Origin: Spisula solida
Taxonomy: Eukaryota > Mollusca > Bivalvia > Venerida > Mactridae
DNA: 64,000 nucleotides
Direction of reading: 5' to 3'
Assembly: GCA_947247005.1 (NCBI GenBank)
Contig: OX365948.1
Span: 620,001 to 684,000, forward strand
Of the stretch, positions 1-12,300 are shown piece by piece. The stretch's first letter is position 1, and each line of letters starts with the position of its first letter. A model generated the notes under the pieces. That model did not search any database, was not told where the DNA came from, and worked only from the letters and a program-made list of their open reading frames with translations. The position numbers and the translations under genes were made by a program.

Positions 1-214
1 GTTATGTAACTTTGAGATTTTATCCACGTTGACAGATACCATCGCTGCAAGCAGACTTACATCATATGTAAATAGATGTTTTTCCTGGGTATTCGCTTTA
101 TCTATGATTTTGTTTAGATCAAGCTATGTGTCTGCTTACAAGATGGTACAGAGCGGAACTGCAACGACGTGTGTATAGGTAGCCGGTAACACGTGTTTCA
201 ACCATACTTTACGT

Positions 215-816
215 ACATCAACAATGATCATCACGACATCAACAATGATCATCACGACATCAACAATGATCATCACGACATCAACCTTGATCATCACGGC
301 ATCAACAATGATCATCACGACATCAACAATGATCATCACGGCATCAACAATGATCATCACGACATCAACAATGATCATCACGGCATCAACCATGATCATC
401 ACGGCATCAACCATGATCATCACGGCATCAACCATGATCATCACGGCATCAACCATGATCATCACGACATCAACAATGATCATCACGACATCAACAATGA
501 TCATCACGGCATCAACAATGATCATCACGACATCAACAATGATCATCACGACATCAACAATGATCATCACGACATCAACAATGATCATCACGGCATCAAC
601 CATGATCATCACGGCATCAACCATGATCATCACGGCATCAACCATGATCATCACGGCATCAACCATGATCATCACGGCATCAACAATGATCATCACGACA
701 TCAACAATGATCATCACGACATCAACAATGATCATCACGGCATCAACAATGATCATCACGGCATCAACCATGATCATCACGGCATCAACCTTGATCATCA
801 CGGCATCAACCTTGAT
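215..816. repeat. 21-bp minisatellite, about 28.7 units
   Basis: Head-to-tail units of 21 bp with core ATCAACAATGATCATCACGA. Variation sits at a few positions (AAC AAT / AAC CAT / AAC CTT, and GAC / GGC at the unit end). The core contains the palindrome TGATCA. Because 21 is a multiple of three, frames on both strands stay open and give His/Asp-rich or Val/Met-rich heptads. There is no signal peptide, splice context or unique flanking coding sequence, and the variation changes the encoded residue at nearly every variable site, so I call it non-coding satellite. Confidence 0.95.
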
Positions 817-1189
817 AAGCCGAACCCTAGTATAAGACCAACATTAGTGTACACAAACTGCACTACGCTATAGTCCAAACATCCGGGTCATTGAAGTGTT
901 TGTTTGGTATCAATATTAATTACGAACGAGATCAGTATACTAGTGTATCATCTTCAGACATCGGACAAGAGATCTACATTGTCTGATTTGTTCGGATCGT
1001 GTTCGACAAATACAGATTAGCCAGGTGTTTTGATGAAGGAGATATTCACGAGAGCCTTGTTTGCTTCTTTCAGAGTTAGCCCCGTGTTCAATATTTGTTC
1101 AATCATTTGTAGGTCGCCTAACGTTCAATTGAGATGAGGACTTTTGCTGAAATTTAATTGTACTAACTATTGCTATAATATTCTTCTGA
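817..1189. other. Unassigned AT-rich sequence
   Basis: No open frame with recognisable protein content, no tandem repeat and no inverted repeat that I could see. Confidence 0.5.
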
Positions 1190-1300
1190 AAGAAGTCAGG
1201 TGAATAAAAAATCACCGTAGCCAAATGACATAGAAGGGCCGTAATGACATTCCCACAATGGATTCGAACCAAAGTTTATACCAAAATAACCTTACCCATA
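1190..1300 (-). mobile_element. Relic of a tRNA-related SINE
   Basis: On the minus strand there is a good RNA polymerase III B-box, GGTTCGAATCC, at about 1260-1275, followed by non-tRNA sequence. The 5' half of the tRNA-like head is not convincing, so this is a fragment or a diverged copy rather than a functional tRNA gene. Confidence 0.35.
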
Positions 1301-2345
1301 CGTTAAACATACGTTATTAATTCGTTGAGTGTACGTTCGTATGAGGCATCATATTGTTGTGTTTGTTCATCTCGAGTCTATCATACCAGCGTATGACCAG
1401 CTGTGTACGTTCGGCGTACGTTCTTGCTATATGTTGTGGTGTGACTACCCCCTTAACCTGTTTCCTGGCATTAATAATAAACCAGTACAAACTCCCGCTA
1501 GCAGCTGACAAATTCTTCACATTTTAGGGACATGGCCGTAGCCAATGTCATGTAAAAAACTAAAAACTTAACCTGTTATGGTTACAAAAATAAGTATATA
1601 TATGGGCAGCATGGTCAAGGATACAAACAGGAAAATTGGAGAATTGTAAAAATCACAAATGTATTTATAAATTAAAATGGTTGTGGCAATGATATAAATA
1701 TACTCTGTGCAAGAAATTGAGCAAGCGACATGGCGCGGTGATACAAATGTATGGCTTTCACAGTAAATAGCATCACACTGCATTAACAATGATACAATGC
1801 TTTGATCGACATAGACAGGTATATCAGACGTGAGGTTTAGGCCGTCTGCCATTAATTATATAAATATGATATAATGAATGTAAAAAATACATGCTGTTTG
1901 ATCTAAGACAAAACATTTGTATTGCTTGCCTTTTGTTGCCAATAAATTAAGGATTATACGCAAACTCTCCCCATGGTAACCTTCCCTCACAAATATACAT
2001 AAACTGTATACATAAGGGGGGTAACCGTTGCGAGGAATTCGACGTCTTGTGTTCAACATATTAATATTATGAATCGACGTTTGCGTCCTCAAAGTTAACA
2101 CAGTTATTATATCATAGGTGAGGGAAGGATACACTAAGGTATGTGTACAACTAAAAAAGGATAGAAACCTGTCAAATGGGAGTGTGTTAAATTGTTCGAG
2201 GGAGTTCATTTGTACAGAAGTATATCGGTACATTATCACATTACTGGCGACAAAGAAGCCTGAAAACGCGTGTACATGGGCTACAACAAAACTCAAACAC
2301 AATCAGTTCAATCTTGGAATAGCATGCGTTCACACATAGTAGCGA
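1301..2345. other. Unassigned sequence downstream of opine dehydrogenase 1
   Basis: Open frames of 67-148 codons occur on the minus strand at 1317-1520, 1568-1852 and 1856-2302, but they match no family I recognise and have the composition of translated AT-rich DNA. The 3' UTR of the upstream minus-strand gene probably lies in the right part, but I found no clear AATAAA signal close to its stop. Confidence 0.45.
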
Positions 2346-2349
2346 CTAT

Positions 2350-2452
2350 AGATTGGCTAGATGACTCCCGGTTAGATTTGGCTAGATGGCTTCCGGTTAG
2401 ATTGACTAGGTTACTTCCTGTTAGATTGGATAAATCACTTCCGCTTCCGGTA
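2350..2452. repeat. Short degenerate 24-25-bp tandem repeat, 4 units
   Basis: Four diverged copies of a unit like GATTGGCTAGATGACTTCCG followed by GTTA. The last unit is altered and carries a doubled CTTCCG. It lies about 110 bp beyond the stop of opine dehydrogenase 1, so it may be in its 3' UTR. Confidence 0.7.
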
Positions 2453-2563
2453 ATGCTGTCTCGTGTATATGGTAGGTCCACGTGGCCAGACACTCTCACA
2501 GTTACGACATTAAGTTCACACATGACAATGACCAGCGTTTGTTGGTCTAACTATCTACTAGCA

Positions 2564-3781
2564 TTAGCTTTCATCTTTCCGACCATTTAGTATTTCGTCC
2601 ACAGTGGCGAATCCAAATCTTTGTGGTGACTTAGTTTCTTTTACATCAGCCCCAGTAAGTTTCCCATCAACTAGATACGTCTTCTTCAACTTTTCCTGTG
2701 CCCACATAATGACCGTGTCACAAGATGGCATTTCAATTCCGACAATTTCCGCCAACCCACGAACGACTACCATTCCACTCGGAACATCCTCGGCTAGGTA
2801 CCTACATTGAAAGTCCGGAGTAAAAGTTTTCCTAGTTTTCGTCATAATATGTTTAGCACCCTTGTACGCTTTGTTGGTAGTAATGGCTGTCAATAAGCTA
2901 GTTCCATTTTCAATGTCCTTTTTGTAGAACTCGACCACCCAATTGAAAATGTCCTGAATTTCGGTTAAATCCACAGACGGTTTCTTTGCAGAAATAGCAT
3001 GGGCAACATTTTGGTACTCCTTGCTACAGCTCTCTAGCATAGTAGCCGTGGCTTCATCAATATCCTCATAGAACAATGGTTCAGTGTCCAAAGCCTTGCC
3101 ATCCCAATCCTTCCATTTACAATACATTATGACAGGGTTGAAGAATGTATACGACGTAAACAGCAGCTCTGCGAAATGTTTCACTTGTTGCAAGGCTGGA
3201 TCGAATCCAAGCAACATCTGAAGGCTCATAAGGGCTGGCTTTCTTGGTATCGCTTTCCCTCTAAGTATTGAACCCTTCATGCTTTTAGCCGTTCGGGTAA
3301 CTTCGACCTTTTTACCGTATTCAGTAATTTCACATATCCATGGAGATATTTCGAATGACATGACCGTGATCTGATCAACTAGTTCACCAGATGTACTTTT
3401 ACACAGGTATTCAAATCCCGGTAATCCAGGAAGGCCAACAATCACTATTTTCTTATGTAAATATTTTGATATAGCTTGCAGATACTCTTCATGTGTATTA
3501 GCTGCAACTGCAAAGATAATAACATCGCTTTCTGGAACAACAGCTTTAGGATCTTTAGAGACAACACTAGGCTTTGACTTAACCTCAAACGTTTTATCAT
3601 CGTCGCCTTTAAACGTAATAACCATATCATTCTTTTCGATAGCTGCACTCCATGTCTTAGCCTCGTCTTTGTAGAGTGTTAAAACGTTGACTTCTACATC
3701 TGGTTTGGAGGCAGCCAATCCGGCCATCACGTGAGCACTCTTGCCCCCACCACATACGCACACTTTCAGGGGTTTCGCCAT
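2564..3781 (-). CDS. Opine dehydrogenase paralogue 1 (active-site variant)
   Basis: A 405-residue single-frame protein of the octopine/tauropine/alanopine dehydrogenase family, which normally condense pyruvate with an amino acid using NADH to regenerate NAD in the cytosol during anaerobic work. The N-terminal Rossmann motif is at residues 8-17 (CVCGGGKSAH), the SFE..PW block at 142-148, and the C-terminal opine domain at about 200-400 includes W281, R327 and D332, all family-conserved. Length is normal and the frame is unbroken. The odd point is residue 215: family members have the catalytic His there (His212 in scallop octopine dehydrogenase numbering), but this codon (3137-3139) reads Asn. 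The glycine motif has Ser15 where the paralogue has Gly, Leu120 replaces Gln, and Ile145 replaces Thr/Ser. The ATG is preceded on the minus strand by an acceptor-like TTCTATTACAG ending at 3809, so the CDS may follow a 5'-UTR intron. A strong donor-like AAAAG/GTAAGG lies at 6002/6001. Either a neofunctionalised enzyme or a pseudoenzyme; the substrate cannot be read from sequence. Confidence 0.93.
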   Translation of the reverse strand: MAKPLKVCVCGGGKSAHVMAGLAASKPDVEVNVLTLYKDEAKTWSAAIEKNDMVITFKGDDDKTFEVKSKPSVVSKDPKAVVPESDVIIFAVAANTHEEYLQAISKYLHKKIVIVGLPGLPGFEYLCKSTSGELVDQITVMSFEISPWICEITEYGKKVEVTRTAKSMKGSILRGKAIPRKPALMSLQMLLGFDPALQQVKHFAELLFTSYTFFNPVIMYCKWKDWDGKALDTEPLFYEDIDEATATMLESCSKEYQNVAHAISAKKPSVDLTEIQDIFNWVVEFYKKDIENGTSLLTAITTNKAYKGAKHIMTKTRKTFTPDFQCRYLAEDVPSGMVVVRGLAEIVGIEMPSCDTVIMWAQEKLKKTYLVDGKLTGADVKETKSPQRFGFATVDEILNGRKDES

Positions 3782-3808
3782 GTTTTAATCTCAGGCAGCT
3801 AGGAATGT

Positions 3809-3826
3809 CTGTAATAGAACATAAAA
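3809..3826 (-). promoter_or_regulatory. Candidate 3' splice site upstream of opine dehydrogenase 1
   Basis: Minus-strand TTTTATGTTCTATTACAG, a moderately pyrimidine-rich acceptor, ends 27 nt before the ATG. It parallels the stronger acceptor just before the start of the second paralogue, which suggests a shared gene structure of a 5'-UTR intron and then a single coding exon. Confidence 0.4.
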
Positions 3827-4572
3827 TGTTATCATTAATTGTTTCACGGTAAGGAATCACGTGGTTTGAATGATAGGATGCACTGAAACAATGGCTGCCA
3901 ATCGGCGTCGGATAAACCTATAATTTGAGGTAAATATATAACATCAAGAAACGTTTAGTTCAGAACACACTGGCCTGCAAACAATGGCTTCTCCACTGAC
4001 TTTTTGGTACCTTGCTTTCCATGATTGATTGCGTCGTTCCCTAAATACTTGTTCCGACATTCAAAATTGTAGCGGGGTTAGGACCACGACTAAGACCATT
4101 TTTTGACTGATTTTCCTGATTGGCAGTATTATTTTCTTTGGATCCTATCATTTAAAGCACGTGATTCCTACGGAAACATTTTCGTTGTCTTAGGAATGTT
4201 GTCCAACCTCTACACAGCGCCAATATCTTCCTCAATAATGGCACTTCTGCCAACATTATTCATACTTCAATATAAAACTACCAAAGTAATTCTACTCGGC
4301 AAAACGTCTCCCACCACAACAGATGAAATTCACATCTCACAAAGACTTGTGCAGGAGATATCGCGCTGTATGATTGCTTTTCATTACATTTAGTTATTTA
4401 TTTACTGTTTGGTACACATGACGGGCTATGTGTATACATTCTCAGGTAAATACTATAATGAGGTTATAACACATATTCTCGAGCATTGATAAAAGGTACA
4501 TTTGATATAGCACATAACGTTCAAAAGGAAGAATCGTGTTAAACAAGTCATTAAGAATTGCAAGCATTACAG
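3827..4572. other. Upstream region / putative 5'-UTR intron of opine dehydrogenase 1
   Basis: No recognised coding sequence. The 96-codon plus-strand frame at 4103-4393 has no recognisable features. If the proposed acceptor is real, this region is intronic. Confidence 0.4.
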
Positions 4573-4735
4573 AAGTCCCCTATCGTTTTATCAACATACT
4601 AAGTTTCATAAACTTAGTTTTGAAACTGTTTCAGTTATGTCAGGATCAAGATTTTTGGACGAGCGGACTGACGGACAGACGGACGGACGGAGGGCAAACC
4701 TATAGTCCCCTCCGGTCAAAAACGATAGGGGACTT
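4573..4735. mobile_element. 163-bp MITE with 17-bp perfect terminal inverted repeats
   Basis: The left end AAGTCCCCTATCGTTTT (4573-4589) is the exact reverse complement of the right end at 4719-4735. The interior has a GACGGAC-type simple run (about 4668-4692) and a second AGTCCCCT (4704-4711) that can fold back on AGGGGACT. No coding capacity. No clear target-site duplication at the edges. A non-autonomous DNA element sitting about 760 bp upstream of the first opine dehydrogenase. Confidence 0.75.
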
Positions 4736-6160
4736 ATAACAACCTACAAATAGTTAAAAATTGATTGTACAGGATGATCAAAGAATGTTGAAATTGACAC
4801 GGAACATTATTTGTAGCCGAAACAACCATTTTAGATTCAATTTATTTAGCTAGATTGTAAATATCGTATCGTTTTTTTGTAAACCACCGAGGTGTTGTTG
4901 ACGTATTATTGAAATCTTGAGATGGATTCATATTTCATGCTTGCATTAACTGATTGCTTGCATGATAACCTTTCACTGAACCGTTGAGTTCGTGGTGTTC
5001 TATTCAACAACACGTGCATGTTTGGACGAGCACCAAGTGACAACACCTACACCGAACCACGTCTAACATCCGCCAGTAAACATCTAAATATTTCTCAACA
5101 AAGTTTGCATTTACAACATGTGTACTGATCATACGTAATGTACAAACATAAGAACAAATTTCTGACAAACTGCCAACACTTTCACATTCTTAGCACGAAC
5201 TACTTGACTCTACGAGAGATGCTACACGCTGTAGTCCTGAACAATTATACTGTTTGCTTACAGATTACCTGGTGAGGTTTAATTAATAACAGATGTTCAT
5301 ATTATTTATTTTAAAGTACAAACTACTTAGTAACTCTTGGAGTATTTGTGTATTCTCTGGTCTGTGGAATTTAATTTTTATCATATCTCTATCATTACTT
5401 ATCATTCCATGTACGTGCATGTAATTGATGTAACATACACAATATATAATGCTGTAATATGTTCATACACTAACGAGCTAAATGTATAACGTTAGCACAG
5501 AATGTAAGTCAACATTGCAATTTCTTAAAGTTCGTCACAATGGTCGTTTATAAAACTAAACGCTACAAATGATGTGATGTTTTTAAGGAGTATGTTATGA
5601 TTAAAGATGCAAAATCATTAAGAGTCGTGCAGTAGAAAACTGTTATAATGCGTAACCAAACCGGTATAATTAGATAATAATATTGTTTTTGCGTACACGA
5701 GGAGTAAGCGAGATAGAGAACGAATAAGCTGCTTGGAAAACTCGGAATAAATGATATGATATAAATGTTTGCTACAATTACGTAGGTCAATGAATAAATA
5801 ATAAAACAAACAAAAATCACCAACAAATTAAATAGAAATTGAATGGTCAAATAGTATGAAATGAAATTCTGAACTAAGACACTAAAATCTTCGTTCCATT
5901 GTTAAGTGGAATTTATCTTGACATAATGTATACAAGCATAATCATGTAGTCTACAGTTTTAACAAATCATAGTATTTTATAAACTCACTAGAAGCCCTTA
6001 CCTTTTGAATTGGGTGTAGAGGAAAAATTTGGTACTTCCAACACGAAAACAACATGTACACAAATATGTCTGTCAAAACGTCAGCCGGCAACCAGTCAAA
6101 CACTCTACCACAGGTTACCACGGAAAAGGTAAATTCGCTGTTCTAGGTAACCGGCGTATC
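4736..6160. other. Unassigned AT-rich sequence
   Basis: No supported gene. The 95- and 63-codon minus-strand frames at 5563-5850 and 5618-5809 overlap each other and resemble nothing known. The donor-like AAAAG/GTAAGG on the minus strand at 6002/6001 could end a 5' non-coding exon of opine dehydrogenase 1, but nothing else supports an exon there. Confidence 0.4.
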
Positions 6161-6164
6161 AAGT

Positions 6165-6400
6165 TACACTATGATACTGGTTCCTGCTTCTCTCTGCGCT
6201 GTACAGTCCGTGGTAATATGAGATAGCAGCCCTGGTACCCGGTTTTTCTATGATCATGATACTGGTTCCTGGTTCTGTATGTGCCGTACAGTATGTGAAC
6301 ATATAGGTAAAACATCCTGGTACCCGGCTCTACTGTGGCCTATGGTACTGGATAAGCACAGAGAATGCTGGTACCTGTTGTATTATGCGGTATGATTGAT
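6165..6400. repeat. Degenerate tandem repeat of about 80-85 bp, 2.5 units
   Basis: Two and a half imperfect units share the landmarks ATGATACTGGTTCCTG, GTACAGT..GTG and CCTGGTACCCGG. The third unit is truncated and diverged (ATGGTACTGG ... GCTGGTACCTG). Confidence 0.6.
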
Positions 6401-7890
6401 GTTGATAGACAGGTGACGAGTTAATTCATTATTTTCACCTGTGAATGTAACAATGGTACCAGCGGGGAATCAATATCTAGCTAAACAAATATACCTACAT
6501 CATGTGCATACTTATTATCTCTAATTAAATATACCATTATATAGATATAGGATGTACACCCGTCTACAGATGATTTACTAGGATTAGAGCAAACATACAG
6601 AGCGCACAGACTACTCAAACATTTTTTATGAAACTGAAACATACGTTAGTAACAACACCAAGAGATCCAAGGAGTTCATATATCACCGGTTAGCATAGAT
6701 ATTATGTCATTGACTGTCTTGTCTGTACGAGAAATGCCCGTAAAGGTTTAAGACTGTGTTCATATAAATCATATCACTGAGATATGGTGGCTGATTTGTA
6801 CAATGTCGTATTTTCGCTTTTTCGCCACAATAAAGCGAAAATGTAACCATACAAAGATACGTGTTTACAAGTGAATCTATTAGATTATAAAAACATGTGC
6901 ACTATGTTCAATGTTAATAAAACCAAACTAGATCCTTTCACTGGAGTCAATTCTCGATTTATGAGTCTCCTTAGTTACATTATAGTATCAAAAGCACTAT
7001 ACGTCATGATAGGCCCTATACCTAATTACACCAGTGGACGTGTCTTTTCATGACACACACAATCTTATTGGGGCGCCTAAAAGATAAAAGCAAGTTTTCC
7101 GACAGCAGGCCAGTCCGACTTCGCTCTTCAATGTTCAATGTAAGGCGACGTACATGGTTTTAGTTTTGATCAATTTCAACAAGTACCATGCCTTGCACGC
7201 GTTTGCGTGTCCGATATTCGTGATTTGATCACATCGTTCCGCTTGAACAGTCCGCGCTTTTGAAAATTGTTTTTCAAGAGGAAAGTGATTGAAAATAACT
7301 TGATAAATAAATACTACAAATAAATTAATAATACGTTTTTTAGTTCACCTTCATAATAAGTATGCTGTACTTATATAGGATGATCACTACTTCGTCTATC
7401 GATTAGATCATGAACAAATGTAGATGTTTCTAAATAAAAACTTACTAACAAGTCCCTGCCACAAGATAATTAAGTCAGACATACCTAGAAGTGTGTATTG
7501 TGTAGGAATGTACATGTAGGTTTTGTTTTCATTTGTCTTCTTCATTATTCCACGGAACATGTAAACATACTGGTACATCATTGAGGATACGGGGTACCCA
7601 TCTGGATGTATAAAACCTGTCTGTCAATGGTAGAGTAGGAATGTCTACGTACAACACCTGTGATAAGCCTAAATGTGAACGTTTGAAAAGCTCGTGTTTT
7701 ACCCAGTGCTCAATGGAATGTTCTGGAACGACATACTTAGATAAAACATTCACAGAAATACTGTTTGTTTTATTCGCACAGTGTTGATGTACCGGAATCT
7801 CTTCAAACGTAAGGAAAATAACTACCCGTAAAATGACAGAAGTCGTGTATAATCCATTAATTGTTATTTCCCCTTATATCTTTGGAGGTT
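6401..7890. other. Unassigned sequence with one short hairpin
   Basis: No supported gene. A 10-bp perfect inverted repeat, TTTTCGCTTT at 6811-6820 and its complement at 6832-6841, forms a tight 11-nt-loop hairpin and may be the centre or end of a decayed MITE. The 74-codon minus-strand frame at 7529-7753 has no family features. Confidence 0.4.
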
Positions 7891-7895
7891 TTGAA

Positions 7896-8085
7896 TACAG
7901 TAGAACTTCGATGCCTCGAACTACCTTCGGACCCGGGAATTAGTTCGAGCCATCTACCTGTTCGAGGCATCTATGGTATTCAAGAATATGCATGGGTATA
8001 AGTTCGGACTGATGTCGGTAATTTATGTGTATAATGTGAAAGTAGCATTACCGAAACACTCCGGAGTTTCCTATTCAGAAACTTT
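7896..8085 (+). mobile_element. Fragment with pogo/Tigger-like terminus
   Basis: It begins TACAGTAGAACTTCGATGCC, the CAGTNRAAC..TCG type of end seen in pogo/Tigger-related elements, and is followed by repeats of TTCGAG/CTCGAA motifs. Two other copies of a related end occur in the window (22969 and 57744). Only one terminus is recognisable here. Confidence 0.45.
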
Positions 8086-8126
8086 ACAATCCATGCGTCG
8101 ATCGTGTATCAGTTATCTGTAGCCCT

Positions 8127-9308
8127 TCCAATCACACCATCACGACACTGAGCCCAATCACACCATTCTGACACGGAGTCCAATCCCACGATCCTGACAC
8201 GGAGTCCAATCACACCATCCTGACACGGAGTCCAATCACACCATCCTGACACGGAGTCCAATCACACCATCCTGACACGGAGTCCTATCCCACCATCCTG
8301 ACACGGAGTCCAATCCCGCCATCTTGACACGGAGTCCAATCACACCATCCTGACACGGAGTCCAATCCCACGATCCTGACACGGAGTCCAATCCCACCAT
8401 CCTGACACGGAGTCCCATCCCACCATCCTGACACGGAGTCCCATCACACCATCCTGACACGGAGTCCAATCCCGCCATCCTGACACGGAGTCCAATCCCA
8501 CTATCCTGACACGGAGTCCAATCCCACGATCCTGACATGGAGTCCAATCCCCCCATCCTGACACAGAGTCCATCCCACCATCCTGACACGGAGTCCAATC
8601 ACACACCATCCTGACACTGAGCCCAATCACACCATTCTGACACGGAGTCCAATCCCACGATCCTGACACGGAGTCCAATCACACCATCCTGACACGGAGT
8701 CCAATCACACCATCCTGACACGGAGTCCAATCACACCATCCTGACACGGAGTCCTATCCCACCATCCTGACACGGAGTCCAATCCCGCCATCTTGACACG
8801 GAGTCCAATCACACCATCCTGACACGGAGTCCAATCCCACGATCCTGACACGGAGTCCAATCCCACCATCCTGACACGGAGTCCCATCCCACCATCCTGA
8901 CACGGAGTCCCATCACACCATCCTGACACGGAGTCCAATCCCGCCATCCTGACACGGAGTCCAATCCCACTATCCTGACACGGAATCCAATCCCACGATC
9001 CTGACATGGAGTCCAATCCCCCCATCCTGACACAGAGTCCATCCCACCATCCTGACACGGAGTCCAATCACACACCATCCTGACACGGAGTCCCATCACA
9101 CCATCCTGACACGGAGTCCAATCCCACCATCCTGACACGGAGTCCAATCACACACCATCCTGACACGGAGTCCCATCACACCATCCTTACACGGAGTCCC
9201 ATCACACCATCCTGACACGGAGTCCCATCACACCATCCTGACACGGAGTCCCATCACACCATCCTGACATGGAGTCCAATCCCACCATCCTGACACGGAG
9301 TCCAATCA
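8127..9308. repeat. 26-bp minisatellite with 469-bp higher-order duplication
   Basis: Head-to-tail units AATCACACCATCCTGACACG plus GAGTCC, 26 bp, with variants at the A/C-rich end. Rare units of 28 bp (an extra AC) and a shortened unit (GTCCATCCC) act as landmarks. The block at about 8140-8608 is repeated at about 8609-9077 with the same order of variants, so a 469-bp segment was duplicated as one piece. Minus-strand open frames of 112-120 codons inside are by-products of the repeat. Confidence 0.95.
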
Positions 9309-12300
9309 GCCGTGGAACTACGCCGAGTGTCCAAGCAAGGCAGTTCATAAAAGATACACTTCCGAAAGTGCTAAACCGCCAGTAGGTTGTCATTAGAGTA
9401 GAATGGCATATATAAGGCCAACAAATCACCCTTAGTGGTGAGCTAGCTTTTCACTGACGGGATTTGTTGGTGTCTGTCCGTCCGACACGTTACAAATGAT
9501 GACAGCGGTGGGATGAAGTCGACTGCCAGACCGGAGTTGCCTTACCCAAGTGTTTCCCAGGCCAAATCTCGGGACGGGATTTCTCGGACAATGTAAATGG
9601 AGGTAATTGGATAAGTATGCACAAATTGTAAACCTTGTAGTTGTAATAAGAGTAGAATGGCAAATAAAAGTCCAACAATATTTCATTCCCGTTTTGTAAA
9701 AAATGCATGTATTCACCTGAAATTTCGCATACCGATACATGATTAAGAGCTGAGTATTGGTTTATTTTGACCGTTTTACAGTTAATTTCAGTACATTCGA
9801 TGTATTGCGTAATAATGCATTTTTGCACGTACAATGCATGTGAACCAGAATTCACGCGCCCAAGAACAAATCGGCATTACTGATGACTGTTCATCATAAA
9901 AAACACATAAAATGCGTAAATTAACTCGAGAGTAACACTCGTGAAATGACGAAATACCACCGTGAACACAATTCCTAGTTGACATTTCTTTATTTTATTA
10001 ATACATTTTTAATAATGGCATTATTAACACGAAATTTCACATAATGACATATGAATATCCAATGAAGTCCAATATTTGTTTATTTTGGGTTGCTTAACGT
10101 CAAATTCACCGTTTTAGACTTGTTACGTAATCTAGCATAATTTACACGTGTAATACATGCGCGTCGAAAAGGACGTGTTCATGTACGATTTTGATGTTAG
10201 TGAAGATTTTTCTACGCGAAAAACACCTAACATGTTGAATTTGGCACAAACAGAACGTGGTTGACCTGTCGAGTTGTCTTCAGTTTGGATTAAGTTGTGG
10301 CCCTTGGTTTTGCTTTTTATTACAAAAATGATTTTCTATTTCGTTTGTAATTGTTATTTTAATGATTATTTACGTTTTTTTCATTCACATGAACCTTCAA
10401 TTTTTGAAAATCAACACTCTAGAAAATTTGCAAAATTGACATCTCATTGAAATAGCCTTTGTAAAATTTTGTTGTAAGATTCTTTCACTTCATCCAAGTT
10501 CGTTTTGCGTCAATCTGGGAATGTTACGTGTTTTTCTGGGACTCGGAACATACATCGGTTGTGCTAAATGTTAATGAACACAATCATGCTTGTTGCGTTG
10601 CAATATGTACGTGTTCATGAACAATTTGGGTGAACTATGTCGTGACTTTGTAAAATAGACTTCATTACGTAACGCGCCTGTAACGAGTAACATGGCCGTT
10701 TATCTGCCAAAATGAATCAATTATTAAATGCAAGTATTATTCAAGTATTGGTATGCAAAATTTCATGAGAGTACGTGCAGTATTAACAAAATTATAACAC
10801 ATATTTATGATGGCGGTTTAGAACATTTGGGTAGTGTACCTTTCGCAGCTGCTCTGACTGTAATACAACCGATGCCACTGTGTTGATTATGCAATTGCAA
10901 TGTATATTAGCTGAATTATCCTTGCATTAAGTGTTGTTTAATTAAATCTATATTGCCAAGTCTGTTATACACGGCTCTAATCAGCATGCCTTACAACAAC
11001 CGCCTTTATAGCAGGACAAAATTTTCACGGAATAAAAATGGTACATAGTACATATGTTTCACACGTAGAGTTTGACGTTCAGCAGTACACTGGGAAACTA
11101 GCGATGTTAGTTGTTTAACTTGCTTCACAATAGACCTAAAATAAATTATTACACACTGATGATCAAATCGCCTAGCATGGGAGTTCGAACCTAAAACCTT
11201 CATCTTAGCACAATCCTGTTATAAAATGGCATAAATTCAATCATGCTAACCGAACCAGCTCGTAATTCAACACCCTAATATTTATCAGAATCGTCCATGT
11301 TTTAAAAGTGTACGTATTCATGTGAATCTTATTTTTAATAATTACATAATTTTTATTATTAACCACGTCGAGTTACCCGACAACAACCGTATTGTTACCT
11401 TCCAGTGTCTGCTAGAGTTGCTTCCCTTACGTGATGCGTTAATTCCTCTGACAATTCATCGCTTTCTATTTCATGTTTCACTGTGCTGTGCCATATACAC
11501 ACTCAGTCTGAATCGATTGTTGTTATGTTATAGAAAAAATTATAAAATACTCATAAATACCTGCGCATAATGCCAAAGATTACCTTGTATGCGTGCTACA
11601 TACTTCCGTATTATCATCACTCTGTCTGGGTCTGCATAGCAATGCAAATAGAAATCGTTAGCTGTAGAGCCATTGCTGTGTGAAATATTGTAGGCCTACA
11701 TAAACAGTCTGAACAGGTTGTATAACATTGCTAAAATTCAAAGTGTATAAACAGACGAGCGCTTTTAAAATAGTGTATGAAAGTGACTAACGGAGCCTAC
11801 ATCTCGATAGTTCAGATATGTTCAAATTTAAAGCAATATAAGATCTCAGAGTCATAGACTTCCTATAACGAATGTAAGAGTTCTCAGTATCTATAACATT
11901 ATTGATCTACAAGCCGTACAGTAACTGTGACACTGTGTCTATACGAATCCTGGCTTCCTGGCAAACTTTGGCTTTCCTGTATCTTCCAATGCTATTACAT
12001 TGTATTACAACGTCATTTTTTTCAAGCTACATAATTATATGCAGTATATATACATGTATATAGTCCGTTTAATTAGGTCTGTCACATGTATACAAGTCAA
12101 ATAGTTCCTGCGAGCAAATGATGTACCGACTACATTTTACAGAGAATTGACAGGATTCTCGACCTTCTATCTGCATAATTCAACAGCTGATGTGTATAAA
12201 ATTAAGCATGAAAATCTCAAAATTGTGAAAAAAATAAGCGCGATAGACAGGTAGCTTTCACCTTGGGAAAACTATATGCACGATAATTTGACATACGAAA

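Noticed and set aside
193..873. 226-codon frame of DINNDHH/G repeats as a His-rich metal-binding protein
   Set aside because: It is a 21-bp satellite open in two plus-strand frames and on the minus strand. No signal peptide or non-repetitive domain, and nearly all variation changes residues.
8127..9308. CRISPR-like regularity of 26-bp units
   Set aside because: There are no spacers; variation is point-like inside the unit, typical of a satellite.
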